Made by a program: the position numbers and the translations under genes. This document shows, in pieces, positions 38,730-50,458 of a DNA stretch of 64,000 nucleotides (within the stretch, counting starts at the first letter, position 1; every line of letters starts with the position of its first letter). The DNA is from Calvatia gigantea (taxonomy: Eukaryota; Basidiomycota; Agaricomycetes; Agaricales; Lycoperdaceae), in the NCBI GenBank assembly GCA_025093985.1, contig JACAAK010000011.1, positions 248,001-312,000 of the forward strand. Direction: 5' to 3'. Under the pieces are notes generated by a model. The model worked only from the letters and a program-made list of their open reading frames with translations, was not told the origin of the DNA and made no database searches.

Positions 38730-39977
38730 ATGCTCGATGAAGCCCGCGTAGAAATTGTCACAGGTTCCTCTAGAGGAATCGGAGTCGCGATTGCTCGCCA
38801 ACTGGCAAAAGACGGCTGCGATATAGTTCCTAATGATATTGCTTCGCAGCAGAATGACCTTGAACATGTACTCAAGGATATCATGGACCTTGGTCGACGC
38901 AGTTTTATTGTTATTGCGGACGTGTCTTCGGAACGGGAAGTCAAACAGATGGTGGAAACAGTCGTTAATCATTTCGGAGGTCTCGGTATAGTATGCTCCT
39001 CGCCTTGCATTTGAAGCGCCTTGAACTCAGCAAAACCCCCTCTGCTTGCTAGCAAATGCAGGAATTCTCTCGAGTAGTAGCCTCATAGACGTAAGTCCTG
39101 ATTACCACCGATAATTATATACTGTACCTGGCATTGATGGAAGAAAATCAGCAACCCTCGAACAATAGGACCGCGTCATGGATGTCAATGCCCGTGGAGT
39201 CTTTTTATGTTACAAGTGTGCTGCGCAAGCGATGATCGTACGCGGTAAGTGCGGAAGAATCACTAGTGCTTCTTCACTGGCAGGTAGACAAGCCTTCGGC
39301 ATGATAACATCACGAAGATGTCCTACATACTTCACACCACCTTCCTTTTAGGAGTTGTATACCCTCCAGCGTACTCAGCCTCGAAATTTGCCGTCCGTGG
39401 TCTCACACAGGGTGCTGGTGCTTGTCGTTTTTCGATTTCAGGTAACGTGCAATCAACTTACTCTCATTCCAAGCCCAAGAGTTGAGCAAGTATGGCATTA
39501 CTGTAAACGCCTACGCACCGGGTACGGGACGCATCATTTCCTAAAAGCCGTGGCCCAACTCTAGCCTGACCCCGAGCCGTTAGGCCTCATTGAGCACACA
39601 GGAATTGGTTAGCAATCCTTCGCTACGATCCGCACCTGGTTTCCCATGTCTCCTATTCAGCCCCAATTCCGGAAAACCCTGATGAAGAAACCAAGGCCCA
39701 GTCGGAAGCCAGGCGGACTGTAGTTAGTTGAAAGCAATCTATCTGCCTATCGCAACTTCTGTGATAATGTCCTTTGTCACAGGAAATCGTAAAAACTCTG
39801 GTTGGTCGTCTGGGGCGGCCTGAGAAAGTTGCAAAGCTCGTTTCATATTTGGCTTCGAAGGATTCAGGGTTTGTTACCGGCCAGACTGTGGGTGTTGGCG
39901 TATTCCGTCAAATGCTTTTCCCAATCAATTTTCAACGCAGTTAGATTTCTATCAATGGGGGTCAATTCCTTGATTAG
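38730..39977 (+). CDS. Short-chain dehydrogenase/reductase, copy 3
   Basis: Starts MLDEARVEIVTGSSRGIG with the cofactor loop, then RQLAKDGCDIVPNDI, SFIVIADVSSEREV and HFGGLGI, an intron, ANAGILSSS, MDVNARGVFLCYKCAAQ, ITSASSLAG with catalytic Ser, PAYSASKFAVRGLTQ with Tyr-x-x-x-Lys, ELSKYGITVNAYAPG, VGRLGRPEKVAKLVSYLASKDSG and the final ISINGGQFLD, stop at 39977. The first Rossmann strand is odd: VEIVTG in place of the usual ALVTG. Several exon junctions are less clear than in copies 2 and 4, so this copy may be decaying. A small MITE lies 34 bp past the stop. Confidence 0.75.
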
Positions 39978-40010
39978 GTTGATCCGGTGGTATTTGTATC
40001 CCCAGTGACG

Positions 40011-40164
40011 TATACTGCGCCGACGAGTTGATGTGACACTTGTTATATCATTATCGTATTAAATCCAAAAAGTGTAGTCGTCGATGCGACACACTTTATA
40101 CTCTTTGAAATCGGTATGATTTCAATATAACCCACGCCACATCGACTTGTTGGCGTAGTGTATA
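40011..40164. mobile_element. Short MITE, copy 1 (about 155 bp)
   Basis: Imperfect terminal inverted repeats: TATACTGCGCCGACGAG at the left and the complement of ACTACGCCAACAAGTCGATG at the right. The interior shares ACTTG/TTATATC, AAATCCAAAAAGTGTA and ATGATTTCAATAT-like blocks with the second copy at 44987-45141. No coding capacity. Confidence 0.65.
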
Positions 40165-40443
40165 AGTTGGCAATATCCAAATATGCACAATCATTCATCC
40201 TGCACACCGATGTGTATCAAAAGTTGAACGAAAACTCCCTTTTCGAAGCCAGGTATTCTGTGGGAGGATTGAATATCGCACCACAATACCTGCGCTGGGA
40301 AATTTTTACCGATTGAGGAGGCCTTGTTAGGGGGACTACACAGGTTTCGCTCTGGCGAAGGAGCTCCTCAGAGGGCTTAACTGCTGCCCTAACCCGTCTT
40401 TGACTCTCCTGCAGCGATATAATTAGACCACCTAACGAGGGGA

Positions 40444-40568
40444 GAAACCAATCAGGCTCGGTAAGTACCAGTCACCAATAGTACCAACGAGCCGAAATCA
40501 TTACTATATAAAGAAATTTTTCGGCTCGTTGGTACTATCAGCTCCTGGTACCGAGTCTGATTGGTTTC
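40444..40568. repeat. 125-bp fold-back palindrome
   Basis: Left arm GAAACCAATCAGGCTCGGTA... and ...TAGTACCAACGAGCCGAAA are matched on the right by TTTCGGCTCGTTGGTACTA and TACCGAGTCTGATTGGTTTC, leaving a central loop of about 20 AT-rich bases (TCATTACTATATAAAG). Almost the entire sequence can form one hairpin. This is either a foldback MITE or a structured RNA gene; the first is likelier. Confidence 0.75.
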
Positions 40569-40938
40569 TTGTGAGTATGACCGCGTGTGAAGACACCGGT
40601 GTTCCGGGACTGTTGCTGTGATCCGAACAGGTAGGTATGTCTAAGGGGGTCATCCTCCCACAATGGACTAATCACCTTGCTCAATGAGAGGCCGACCAAC
40701 TGCGTGGTCCTTAGGACCATGGCTCTGCCGTCTATCTATCTGTGTGGTAAAGTAAAGTAAATATTGTTGTCGACTACGTGGTAATCCTTTGCCAGATCCT
40801 TACTTAATCATCCGATCGGCCGTCTCCGAAGGATTTGGCGAATAGGCTGAGAAAGTGCAAGATCTTTGGATTGAACTAAAGATATAAAAATGCCCTTCTC
40901 CATAATCATTCGGTGGTCGTCAGCCAGGTTTTCTCGTC

Positions 40939-42181
40939 ATGGCTGCATTGAGAATTGCTCTCGTCACTGGTGCTTCCAGGGGGATCGGAGAGGCTATTGC
41001 TCGTCGCTTGGGGAAAGATGGTTTTGACGTTGCCCTCAATGACATGCCTTCCCAGAGGCCCGCATTGGAAAGACTGCACAAGGAGATAACGGCTACTGGG
41101 AGGCGTTCGTACATCCACATCGCAGACGTCTCCAAGGATTCGGAAGTCAAGAACATGATGGATAGTACCGTCAAATCACTCGGTGGTCTGGATGTTGTGA
41201 GTCGCCCCAGCAATTATACCGCTTGCGATATAGTTGAAAAGAAGTTGAATTGGTAGATGGTGGCAAATGCAGGAATAGCTCGGTTTTCTCCTTTATTGGA
41301 CGACAGTACGAGAGTTCTCCCCTGCTTGCCCTCCTGGAGGGGTGCTGAGCGGCTAATGCAATTATTTAGATGCTATAGATCTCTGGGATCAAGTGATGTC
41401 AATCAATGCCCGGGGCGTCTTTTTGTGTTACAAGTACGCTGCGGAAATTATGGTTGCACAGGGAAGAGGTGGTAAGATAATAGCCGCCTCCTCGATCACT
41501 GGGAAGCAAGGTGTGCATGCCCATCACTCAGTGTTTTTTTATCTTCTTAAGTTGTGATCACAAGGCGCCGGATATGCTACGGCATATTCAGCATCCAAGT
41601 ATGCTGTGAGGGGTTTGACACAAAGCGCTGGTAAGCTTCCACCGAATTCCCGACAATCGACCTCAGCATCTCATGTGAACGTTGGGAAATTAGCACAAGA
41701 GTTAGGAAAACATGGGATCACCGTCAACGCTTATGCACCTGGTACGTTGCGCTCTTCTGAACAATTACGGTGAACAAGCTGGATCATTTTCTTTTAGGAC
41801 CCGTTGATACCCCAATTTGTGAGTCCGTAAAACAACAGGATTGATTATTGACTAAACGCGACCTGAAGTCAACTCTTTGGGTGTTGATGAAGTTACCTTG
41901 AAGTCCCTCAAGGATGGCGTGGGTCTACTCCGCTTCCTCCGTTCAAATGTGACTCTCACACTCCCATTTTGACGCCATTCTAGGAAGCCGCGAAGACGGT
42001 GGTGGGGCGCCTTGGGAAGCCCGAGGAAATCGCGAGCCTTGTATCATATTTGGCTTCTGCTGAATCTGGATTTACTACAGGCCAAACGGTACCTTTCAGT
42101 CTCCGACCACACTATATCAGCGCCTTCTGACAGGTTCCCACCGTATAGATCTCTATCAACGGCGGCCAGTTCTTTGACTGA
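40939..42181 (+). CDS. Short-chain dehydrogenase/reductase, copy 4
   Basis: Starts MAALRIALVTGASRGIGEAI, then DGFDVALNDMPSQRP, SYIHIADVSKDSEV and SLGGLDV, an intron, VANAGIARFSPLLD, QVMSINARGVFLCYKYAAE, KIIAASSITGKQG with catalytic Ser, ATAYSASKYAVRGLTQ with Tyr-x-x-x-Lys, ELGKHGITVNAYAPG, VDTPI, GKPEEIASLVSYLASAESGF and the closing SINGGQFFD, stop at 42181. About nine exons with short introns. All catalytic motifs are intact. It is tandem with copy 3 on the plus strand; copies 1 and 2 lie on the minus strand 10 kb to the left. Acetoin/diacetyl reductase-like by overall pattern; substrate unknown. Confidence 0.87.
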
Positions 42182-42232
42182 TGTCTTGCCCTACACCAAG
42201 CTTCGTTTGCAGAATGTGATCAGATACGTATT

Positions 42233-43200
42233 CTACAGTATGTTGAACTTAGGCCCTCGTTGAGACCGTAACGAACGAAGTTGTGCCATTTCCACGTTGC
42301 TGACCGTACTCCGTGATCCATCCTCCTCAATAGTCACCTGGTATGCTGCGATCGGGACTCTGTCTACGTTCTTGTTTGCTGCGCGGACGTTGAGTATGAT
42401 TCTGTTCGCAAGGACACAAGACATCGCAACCGAAAACCCGATTGGCACTTCTAGGAGAGTTTGCTAGTGAAGCGCCATAACGTTATTTAAATCTACGGAG
42501 GAGCGTGAAAAGGACGTTACTCACTCGAGCCGTTGTCCAAACCAAGAGGCACGTAAGATAAGTGGACATAATACTGCAAGACGAATGAGCAAATTCTAAC
42601 ACCACAACAGAGTAAAGACGAAACTTACACAATAAAATATAGAACAGAATCTCGGATGAGAATACCAACAAGGCGTCTGCTGGTTCGGAATAGTGTCGCA
42701 TCGGACCGAAAGGTCTGAAAGCCTCTGAACAGGGCCAGGAGACAGAGGAGGCATTCGTTCGCCAACATTGGTATCCAGAAAGTGAAGAAACTTGGGGAGA
42801 CGTTAGAAGGAGCGCAGAAAACGATATCGGAGAGGGGCTGTAGCGGAAGGATAGCGAAAGGCCGTGCGGTGACTGCAAATACAGGCAGTATTAGTGAAAC
42901 TCTGGAAAATGAGTCGTTCAGGAAGGAACAACCTGTGATATGTGCCTAAAACCCTTCCCATAATAATGCCAGACATGGCGGAGGTAATAATGAATGATGT
43001 CAACATCAGAGCCAGCACCTTCTTATTCAAGGAATAGAGGGCGTAAAGGCGCATCTGTAGGATGACTTCCAATGCCTTTGGAGTCAATGTCAGGTTGGCT
43101 GCCTCAAATTATAACACATACTCTCTGCAAGCATGCAGGCAATAAGACCAGTCCATCCTTGCCAGTGGAAGAAATGTCGACCTTGAGTCAGAGTGAGCGT
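42233..43200 (-). CDS. DUF6533-type multi-pass membrane protein
   Basis: Recognised by the exon TPKALEVILQMRLYALYSLN followed by KKVLALMLTSFIITSAMSG, a pattern seen in the large basidiomycete DUF6533 family. Upstream on the minus strand WQGWTGLIACMLAES fits the preceding segment. Downstream come further hydrophobic exons (42880-42480) and a C-terminus with PIGFSVAMSCVLANRIILNVR and an acidic/Ser-rich tail that ends at 42233. Function of the family is unknown. The start and several exon borders could not be fixed, so the span is approximate. Confidence 0.65.
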
Positions 43201-44986
43201 TTGCGCAGGTACTTCGGGCAGATTTTAAAACCCACAACTAACGATAAATGAATAGATCCGCCTAAGCGTATGTTTAAACACCGAGAGATTTGACTTACAA
43301 CTAAGGTAATTAGACAGAGAAAGGTAGAAGTTTAGTTAGTAATCCACAGAGCCTAAGACCAGATAACTCACAGAATCAGTAAGGCGCGCGGAGAAAAGAG
43401 CTGTGCATGGGGATGAACAAGCGAAAGTAAGGAAGAAACTGAAACAATTCCGACCGTAGTTATTGAAAGCTAGCAGCACGTCAGGTAAGCAGAAGGTGCA
43501 TTTAAGGCAACACGATCCACCTACACAACACTGGACAATGTGTAATACCTATTCTGTGTTTCCTCATTTTAGGTTATCAAACTAGGGTTGAGTACAATAA
43601 ACTCACGATGATAAACAAAAGTTTTCCAAACGACCATGAGCTCCTCTATCAATAACCTTTAGTTAAAGCGGCCAAGCACGACCAACTCCAACGCATTCAT
43701 ACCCAAATGAGATCCACCTTAATTCCCAAGGCCAAATGAAGGGATGAACGTAAACGTGAGATGCTAGTCACTCACTTCAAGCCCCAGAGTCACCACTTCG
43801 AAACTAGCCTAAGTCATCCAATCACCCAATTTCATTCACTAAATCTAACCCACCATGGTCAAAAACAATGATAGTTGAGGATGCCACTAGAGAAGCAAGT
43901 CAGGATAGCGATAAAGTCGTTACTCAAAATCTTACGTTGAGCGTAGCGGGTTGCCTCTACGTCTCTTATAAGCTTGGTGCAAGAAATCTAATAGGGGCGT
44001 AGATGCCATTGGGGAATAGCGGAGGAGGGGAATGGAATGGGTACTGCGGAAGCGGGTCAAGGCGGATGGGCGACCACAGTAAAGGCATCCAAAACTTCCA
44101 TGAAAGACTCTCAAGCTTTTATTCATATCATGAACGCCGGGGCGTTCGCATCTTTGAAGAAGATCAATGGGCATCGGCAACAGTTATACATTGTGGGTAC
44201 TGAATCCGGGGAACATGAAGAACAGGTCACTCCGCTTTCTGCCTGTGACTGTTTAATCAAAGAAGTCCATCCGCCAGCATAGAGTATACCCCAAAAGGTG
44301 AAGACATCCGTTGAGCTAGCAGTTCGGCTTCTGTCGCAAATGAGCGGCGAAAGTCCGGAGCCGCGCAACGGGAACTGGACGGACCTATGACGAGCCTTCG
44401 ATTGTGAGACCAGAATCCATTCCGGGCAGTAAAACCTTGATGGAGACCAAAAAAGGCCTTGTTTACTCATGTCACTTGTGACTTGTGTGGGGGACTTCCC
44501 ATCCCAACGCAAGCGAAAAAGTTCGCGTGACGGTTGTTTGCGGGCGCCGACTCCAGTACTAGCGCGCTTTTCAACTTCAGCCCAAATATTTGAAGGAAGA
44601 GTCAAGAGAGACATCAATAAATGCATTAAGGACTTCGAGACAGGAGGAGACTGGTCTCTTACCACTTTGGTGGAAAAGTTGAAACGGTGGTTACCGTCGA
44701 AATCGAAGTCCAACTAACTCCACCACTAGGGTTCGGACAATTGAGTTCATTTGCGTGATGCATGAGTGATGCAAATGAGAGGAGTTGCGAGACGAAACAT
44801 TTCGTGTGTTCACCCACTCTCTCAAGTGACCTAGGACCTCACCTTCAAAACTGAACCATGGAGAGACGGATCCAACAGTTTCAGAATTCTTGGCCAAGTC
44901 TAACTTGTTGAGATTTAATGTCCTTTTAGTGGGAAATACTAGAATCCGCATTCTGCGCTAGAAGGTACACCCCGATTCTGATTTGA
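43201..44986. other. Region without a confident gene
   Basis: The left half may contain the first exons of the DUF6533-type gene. In the right half a 196-codon minus frame (44123-44713) and two plus frames (44037-44282; 44469-44717, ending EKLKRWLPSKSKSN) overlap. None shows a known domain, and I cannot decide between strands. Confidence 0.35.
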
Positions 44987-45141
44987 TATACTGCACCAAC
45001 GAGTCGGTGTGGCATAAGTCATATCGAAATCATATTGAAATCAAAAAGTGTAAAATATGTCATTATTGGAGTGTACACTTTTTGGGTTGAATATGATATC
45101 AATATTACCAGTGTAAGACTGACTCATAGGTGCAGCGGATA
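44987..45141. mobile_element. Short MITE, copy 2 (about 155 bp)
   Basis: Begins TATACTGCACCAACGAGTCG and ends with the complement of CGCTGCACCTATGAGTCAG. It shares start, interior AAATCAAAAAGTGTA, and a mirrored TACACTTTTTGGGTT block with the element at 40011-40164. Sits 115 bp downstream of the ammonium transporter stop. Confidence 0.65.
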
Positions 45142-45255
45142 GGAAAGTGGAGGAACATGGCACGGTGTAATATAACCATGTGTTCAAAGGTAATCAAATA
45201 GCATAACGCCGGACATTAATAACAATTTAAAAGGAATGGCTGGGTATACTTTAGT

Positions 45256-47123
45256 CTACGAGGAAGCAGGCTTCTCCTCGTGTATGCTGGAGCTCTCCGT
45301 GTGGTGGTGGTCAGGTTCTCGGGAACCGCCACTGGCGTAGAGAGTGCTCGTAGTGGTGGTGTGGCCGATCTCCTGCTCGAGGCCAACGTAGTCATAAGCG
45401 AATTCACCCATCTCGGCATCATCGATACCGAGGATCTCAGCCTCTTCAGCGACACGAAGGCGAAGGCCAGGGGTGAAGTGCATAATCCAGAGGATGACGG
45501 TCTGGTTCAGTGGTCGGTTAGGTTGGAGAAGATTTACGTTAAATTAATAGACCCACGGTCATGACGAAGGAATATACGAAGCCGGCAACAGAGTCAGCAA
45601 CTTGGTAACCAAGTTGTACCCAGTGGCGGTCGAGCCAGCCTCCAGGAATAACGGTGAAACCATCGAAACCGGCGACGCTCGATTGAGCAAAGAAAGCGGT
45701 GAGGATGTTGCCGACAATACCACCGATACCATGGGAAGCAAAGATCTAAACGTTTGTTTGGAGGATATTTTCGATGACCATTTATAAATACAACTTACAT
45801 CGAGGGCGTCGTCATAGCCAAAGATGAATTTGAGTTGCGTAGCAAAGTTGCAGGCGGTGCCGGCAACGACGCCAAATAGGACCGCCGCGGCTGTGAAAGA
45901 TAAGATACGCACATCCAGAAGATGGTATCAACTTACGTGCGCCAACGTAACCAGAGGCAGGGGTGATGGCAACAAGTCCAGCAATGGCCCCAGAACAGAA
46001 ACCGACGGCAGACCACTTCCTTTCAATGCGATAATCCTATCCAGCATTTAGCCCTACTCGCCCACAGGAAATGACAGCTGACAGTCACCCAAAGCATCCA
46101 GGTCAGACCGCCACAGGAAGCGGCAAGGTTAGTAACAATACAAGCCTGGATAGCCCTGAGGTTCGCAGCAAGGGCTGAACCACCGTTGAAACCGAACCAC
46201 CCAAACCAGAGGAAGACCGTCCCAACAACAACATAAGTGGTATTGTGGGGCTTGTAAGCAAGGCGTTCAGTGCCGTAACCACGACGTTTGCCAAGATAGA
46301 TGGAGATTGCGAGGGCGGCTGTGCCGGAAACAATATGTACAGGAGTTCCTCCAGCGAAGTCGAGACCGCCCATGAGGAACGACCAGCCCTTGGCGTTCCA
46401 TGTCCAGCAAGCGACTGGATCATAAACAATGGTGCTCCAGACGAAGACAAAGACTAGAAGGGGCCCTAGGCGTCCACGCTCGGCGATAGCGCCGATGGCA
46501 AGGGCGGCACTTCACCCTATGTTAGACATGCTTTTCGCCAAGACAAGGTAAGGATAACATACGTGATAGCGGCGAACATACATTGATAGATAACAAAGAT
46601 AAGGACCTGGGATACGTGTACTTCCAGCTGAAATTTCACCCGTGACGCCTTTCAGACCGAAATATTCTATGAAATTTGCATTAGAAGTGCAACCGATTGG
46701 GTCGTAGCGCTAGGCACGAACTAAGGGACCCGATATACGGGCTTGCGTAGTCAGCAAACGCGAGAGAATAACCCCAGAAGAACCACTCAAAATAGGAGAC
46801 GTTTAGATGACAGAGGGAATGGACGAGACGAGGATACTTGCTTGGAAGGAAACCACCGCCAATGCCATCATGCTCACGAAAATCATCGACAGCGCGTTCT
46901 TTCTCCGCAACAAGCCAGAATAAAAAAACCCAACACCGGGAATCATGATCCACACAAGAGCGGTGGACGTGAGGACCCATGCAATGTCGCCCAGGCCATA
47001 GGTGACGGCCTCTAGTGTCTTTGGGTCTGTCCAGACCAGTTGCTGTGCTGGAGAATCGTTGAAATTGAATAGACGCGACCTCAGTGAACCCTACTTACAG
47101 GCGTCGTAGGTGACGTTGACCAT
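45256..47123 (-). CDS. Ammonium transporter (Amt/Mep family)
   Basis: Plasma-membrane ammonium channel/transporter of the Amt/Mep/Rh family. Start MVNVTYDA at 47123, intron, WTDPKTLEAVTYGLGDIAW, then FFYSGLLRRKNALSMIF, the family hallmark WFFWGYSLAF, FAGGTPVHIVSGTAAL with the first pore-His helix region, YVVVGTVFLWFGWFGFNGGSA, CGGLTWMLW, ATQLKFIFGYDDALDV followed by the SHGIGG region, and a cytosolic C-terminus FTPGLRLRVAEEAEILGID, ending EEKPASS at 45256. Introns are short. The C-terminal GLRLR..EE..G.D motif is the conserved regulatory helix of the family. No certain frame break. Whether it also senses ammonium, as yeast Mep2 does, cannot be told. Confidence 0.93.
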
Positions 47124-48055
47124 CTCTACGGGATGACGATGGAGGAGCGGTCGGGTAAAGGGAAAAAAAGGGGTCCCGCGAAAGAAAAAATCGAGGATTA
47201 GAGACTGTATTGCGCTCTCGTGTCTTGAATATATACTGCTCCATTTTTAGGTCCTAATATGGTACGGGAGCCTCAGATTCAGTCAGGAGAGTACGTTGGG
47301 TCAGACAACGTTTGAACTTACTTGCTGACTAAGCACAGGCGGCCCACTATCGTCCAATGGCTGCTTGGGTGGAAGTAGCTTATCTACAAACTGGAAGTTT
47401 TGATACCTGCCAACACTCGGTCTGAATCAGGGTATCCAGAGTGACTGTTATCTCCATGATAGCAGGGCCACGGAATTTAATGAACACTCCTTCTGCTCGC
47501 GACAACGTACTAAACCTGTGCGACGCGTGTGATGGGGGTTCTGCGGCACGTTTATGAATCCATGTGCCTCTCATACGATGAAATGTGAGCGTCACATATG
47601 AGGTGCCCATTCACAGGGCGCACAGATTGAGTGAAGAGATAGAGGGCTTGGCATTTTTGAGATAACGAGAGAGCCGCTCAAGGGGGATAAACATCCGCCC
47701 TAATTCATTGCCAACACCGTTTGGCACATCACCTCCACTATCCTGCCTCAGGACCTGGTACCTGAGCTCCCAAGCAACTTGGGGATCGACATAACTTAAT
47801 ATGGCAAATATCGCGCTTCGTTATCTCTCGCAAGGAGAACTGAAGGAGTACGCGGTTTGTTAGCAAGTGCGGTTATTCTTGCCCGCCGCGAACCTATCAG
47901 GATTATGGAACAGCTGTGAGCAATAGAATCATTGCATTTTTCTTCGGCTCCCCCTTCCGTCATTCTGATATTCATGTTGCCACCAGGCCCATCGCCGCTC
48001 AACTACAGACGATGATTGGATATCCGACAAGGTGGAAGGGTAAGATAAATTTAAT
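47124..48055. other. Upstream region of the ammonium transporter, no gene recognised
   Basis: About 930 bp, probably the promoter of the transporter plus flank of the transposase fragment. GATA-type sites would be expected for a nitrogen gene, but I did not make a systematic search. Confidence 0.35.
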
Positions 48056-48310
48056 TCACCCCCTCCCGGGTCGGCGTCGAAGACCGAAAGCTAGGCCTCC
48101 GAAAGAAGTCTCCGTCACCGATGTACGACGACCATCACACGAAATGCCGAGGATGGCCATTAATCTCAGGATATCGGCTTCGTTTATAACTCCGAGACAG
48201 CATGGGAACATCTCATGAAACCGAAGGAAGCACCTTTTATTTAAAAAAATGGTCGTTGTGTCTAATTTAATCCGCCTCGAGTGCCTGCAAATGGTCATTC
48301 TTCTCACGTA
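48056..48310 (-). pseudogene. Possible DDE (Harbinger/PIF-like) transposase N-terminal fragment
   Basis: Reads FHEMFPCCLGVINEADILRL, then LMAILGISCDGRRTS and ETSFGGLAFGLRR. The spacing of an aliphatic helix, a Gly-Ile, a basic patch and GLAFGLRR resembles the N-terminal region of fungal Harbinger-type DDE proteins, from memory. There is no catalytic core nearby and the frame ends at 48056. A weak call. Confidence 0.3.
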
Positions 48311-48799
48311 GAATTAAATCCGCCCATAACCACTTACACATTAAACATGTGAGTGGTAATTCGAAACCCAACACTCGCTTCAAGGTGCGGTAACATACAT
48401 TGACCGTAACTGATAAAAAAGGGACGGGGAAATGCTGGGGACGAGGAGGGCGCCCGTAGACTATCCCGAGGTTTAAGACCGCACTCCAGGCTTTCAGGCT
48501 GAAACGTGACTTAGCATCCTTGGACGGAACGACTGTTCGGTTTTGAAGCAGGGTGTTTGGCGTCAATCCCGGGAATAAATTGATAAACACTGCCACAACG
48601 GGCACTTTCGTAATGGACTGGTTCGACAGAACACTGCAGCATCACTCACCGACACCAGGAACCTTGGCACGTCCGACGACGATAAGGACAGCGCGCCGCC
48701 ACAACTGATGGCCATTGTTATCAAAAGGTCATATAGACCGCCTTCAAGGACGCCCATGATTTCTCCACGGTACCGATAACTACCCGAGAATACTATATC
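48311..48799. other. Intergenic, no gene recognised
   Basis: About 490 bp. Minus-strand open frames continue from the transposase-like fragment without further recognisable sequence. Confidence 0.3.
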
Positions 48800-50034
48800 A
48801 TTTTGTGCCACCAGAAATCCTCGCTATCATCTTTTGCTATGCAGTTGATTCCAAGCGTCCCAGATACCCAACCTAGGAGAATTCTCGAATGTTGGGCTGA
48901 CCCTAAGAAGTACTCGAGGATCCGCTTTCTTCACGCATTGACGCGGGTCTCAGCCTATTGGCGGGAAGTGGTGAATTCTGCACCGGAATTGTGGGGATCT
49001 TTCTCCATTAGCATTGACTCCTGGGACATTGAACGCCAAAACGGAATTGCTCCGCCTCTGTTTCGAGAGGACCCAGAAACCTTGAGGTTCACTTCAAAAT
49101 CACCGATCAAGTACAAGAAAAAATCCTCACTATCATTTTGACGATAAGCCCAGAAATTCTTGAACTTTTCGCTGCCAATATACAGAGTCAAGGGCGCCCG
49201 TTTGGGCGGTCTGCCGTTGGACTTGGCAAACCAATTTGATGAACAGTTTTCACAGTTGGAGTACTTGCGCATGACATGGGCGCCCACCAATGTACCAAAA
49301 CACTCACATTTTCGGCAGATACGTTATCTCTGCGTCGACTTTCCGTCAAACCCGCCCTCGGGATCGATCTACGAGGGGTGCTGCCCACCTCGCTGAGCCA
49401 GGTTGTTATTCCTATCGAGATTTCTGTGTAAAAATTGCCCTCCTGTGATCACTGCCCTAACCTCACCGAATATTATTGTCGTTCTCCGGCTCACACACGA
49501 GACGATATTTAAATTTCATCATTGGAATTTACAAAATTTGTCACGCTCCCTCACATGACAAAATACGGTTAGGCGTACGCCTATGGATTCAGCATTTGGC
49601 GTGAGGTCGTACTTAAGCGCCTCCGCCTTCCAAAGTACTCCACACGTTGTATTGGTTCAATGGGCACGATAACGCGGGTGATTCTATCTCCTCAACCTTT
49701 TTAGCACAGGCCTCGCACAAAGTAACGACGCTGTATCTTTAAAAACTCACAACACATTTCGGCCTTATATCATGTGTGTTTCATAAGCCCTTTAAATCTC
49801 CGAACTTTATTTCGAGAAGACCGCAGAGGTAGTTTCTTGAAGATCGTATTGTATTTTCCAGATTCGGAATACATGATACCTCACTCTTTCCGCTTCCCTC
49901 ATTTAAAGGAGATCTTCAATGTTCAGACAGGAAGTGACAAGGTGCAAAGCGGTGTAGACATGTATGCCAGCACCAACCTGGCGAGAATACTCGAGTATAG
50001 GCGGTCCGCCTCTCAACCTTTCCCGGGATTTTAA
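48800..50034 (+). pseudogene. F-box-like protein remnant
   Basis: Near 48806 one frame reads FVPPEILAIIFCYAVDSKR, a fungal F-box start, and another continues YSRIRFLHALTRVSAYWREV and NSAPELWGSFSISID, the usual follow-on in agaricomycete F-box proteins (cysteine replaced by Tyr before W). Further pieces are QFSQLEYLRMTWAP and RQIRYLCVDFP at 49240-49350 and possibly FRFPHLKEIFNVQ at 49880. At least two frame changes separate these pieces and no proper start codon was found. It is either a decayed gene or a gene with sequence errors. Downstream boundary is uncertain. Confidence 0.5.
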
Positions 50035-50458
50035 CCAGTAGAGTTGAGGGGGAAAAAGTGGAAGATGAAGCTCCAAGGATTTTGTTTGGAGACTTATGAA
50101 AACGGGAAACAGTTGCGGTGGCTGGACGCTTTTCAAAGCACTCTGGCACACTGAGAATAGCGTTGTTATTGGCAAGCGCAGTGATCACGGGTTCTGTGAA
50201 TCATTTTTTTTATAAGCGTGGTATCAGGAGACGACAAGGTGCCGCGAATACGAAAAATTCCGAATGTGTGGTTTGAACGTTAACTATGAGCATGGTTTTC
50301 ATAGCTCAAAGCGTAGATAGCAAAAGAAGACGGCCCCGAAAGAAAAAACTGATTATTTTGACAGGGGTAGACGCCCAAGTCAAAACAATAACAAATCATT
50401 CGGATCACATGCTTTCTTCTGAAATTTCCGATTCGCGTCGGCGTCATCATCCAACACG

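Noticed and set aside
44123..44713. 196-codon minus-strand open frame
   Set aside because: No domain; plus-strand frames over the same bases look as protein-like, so strand and coding status are undecided.
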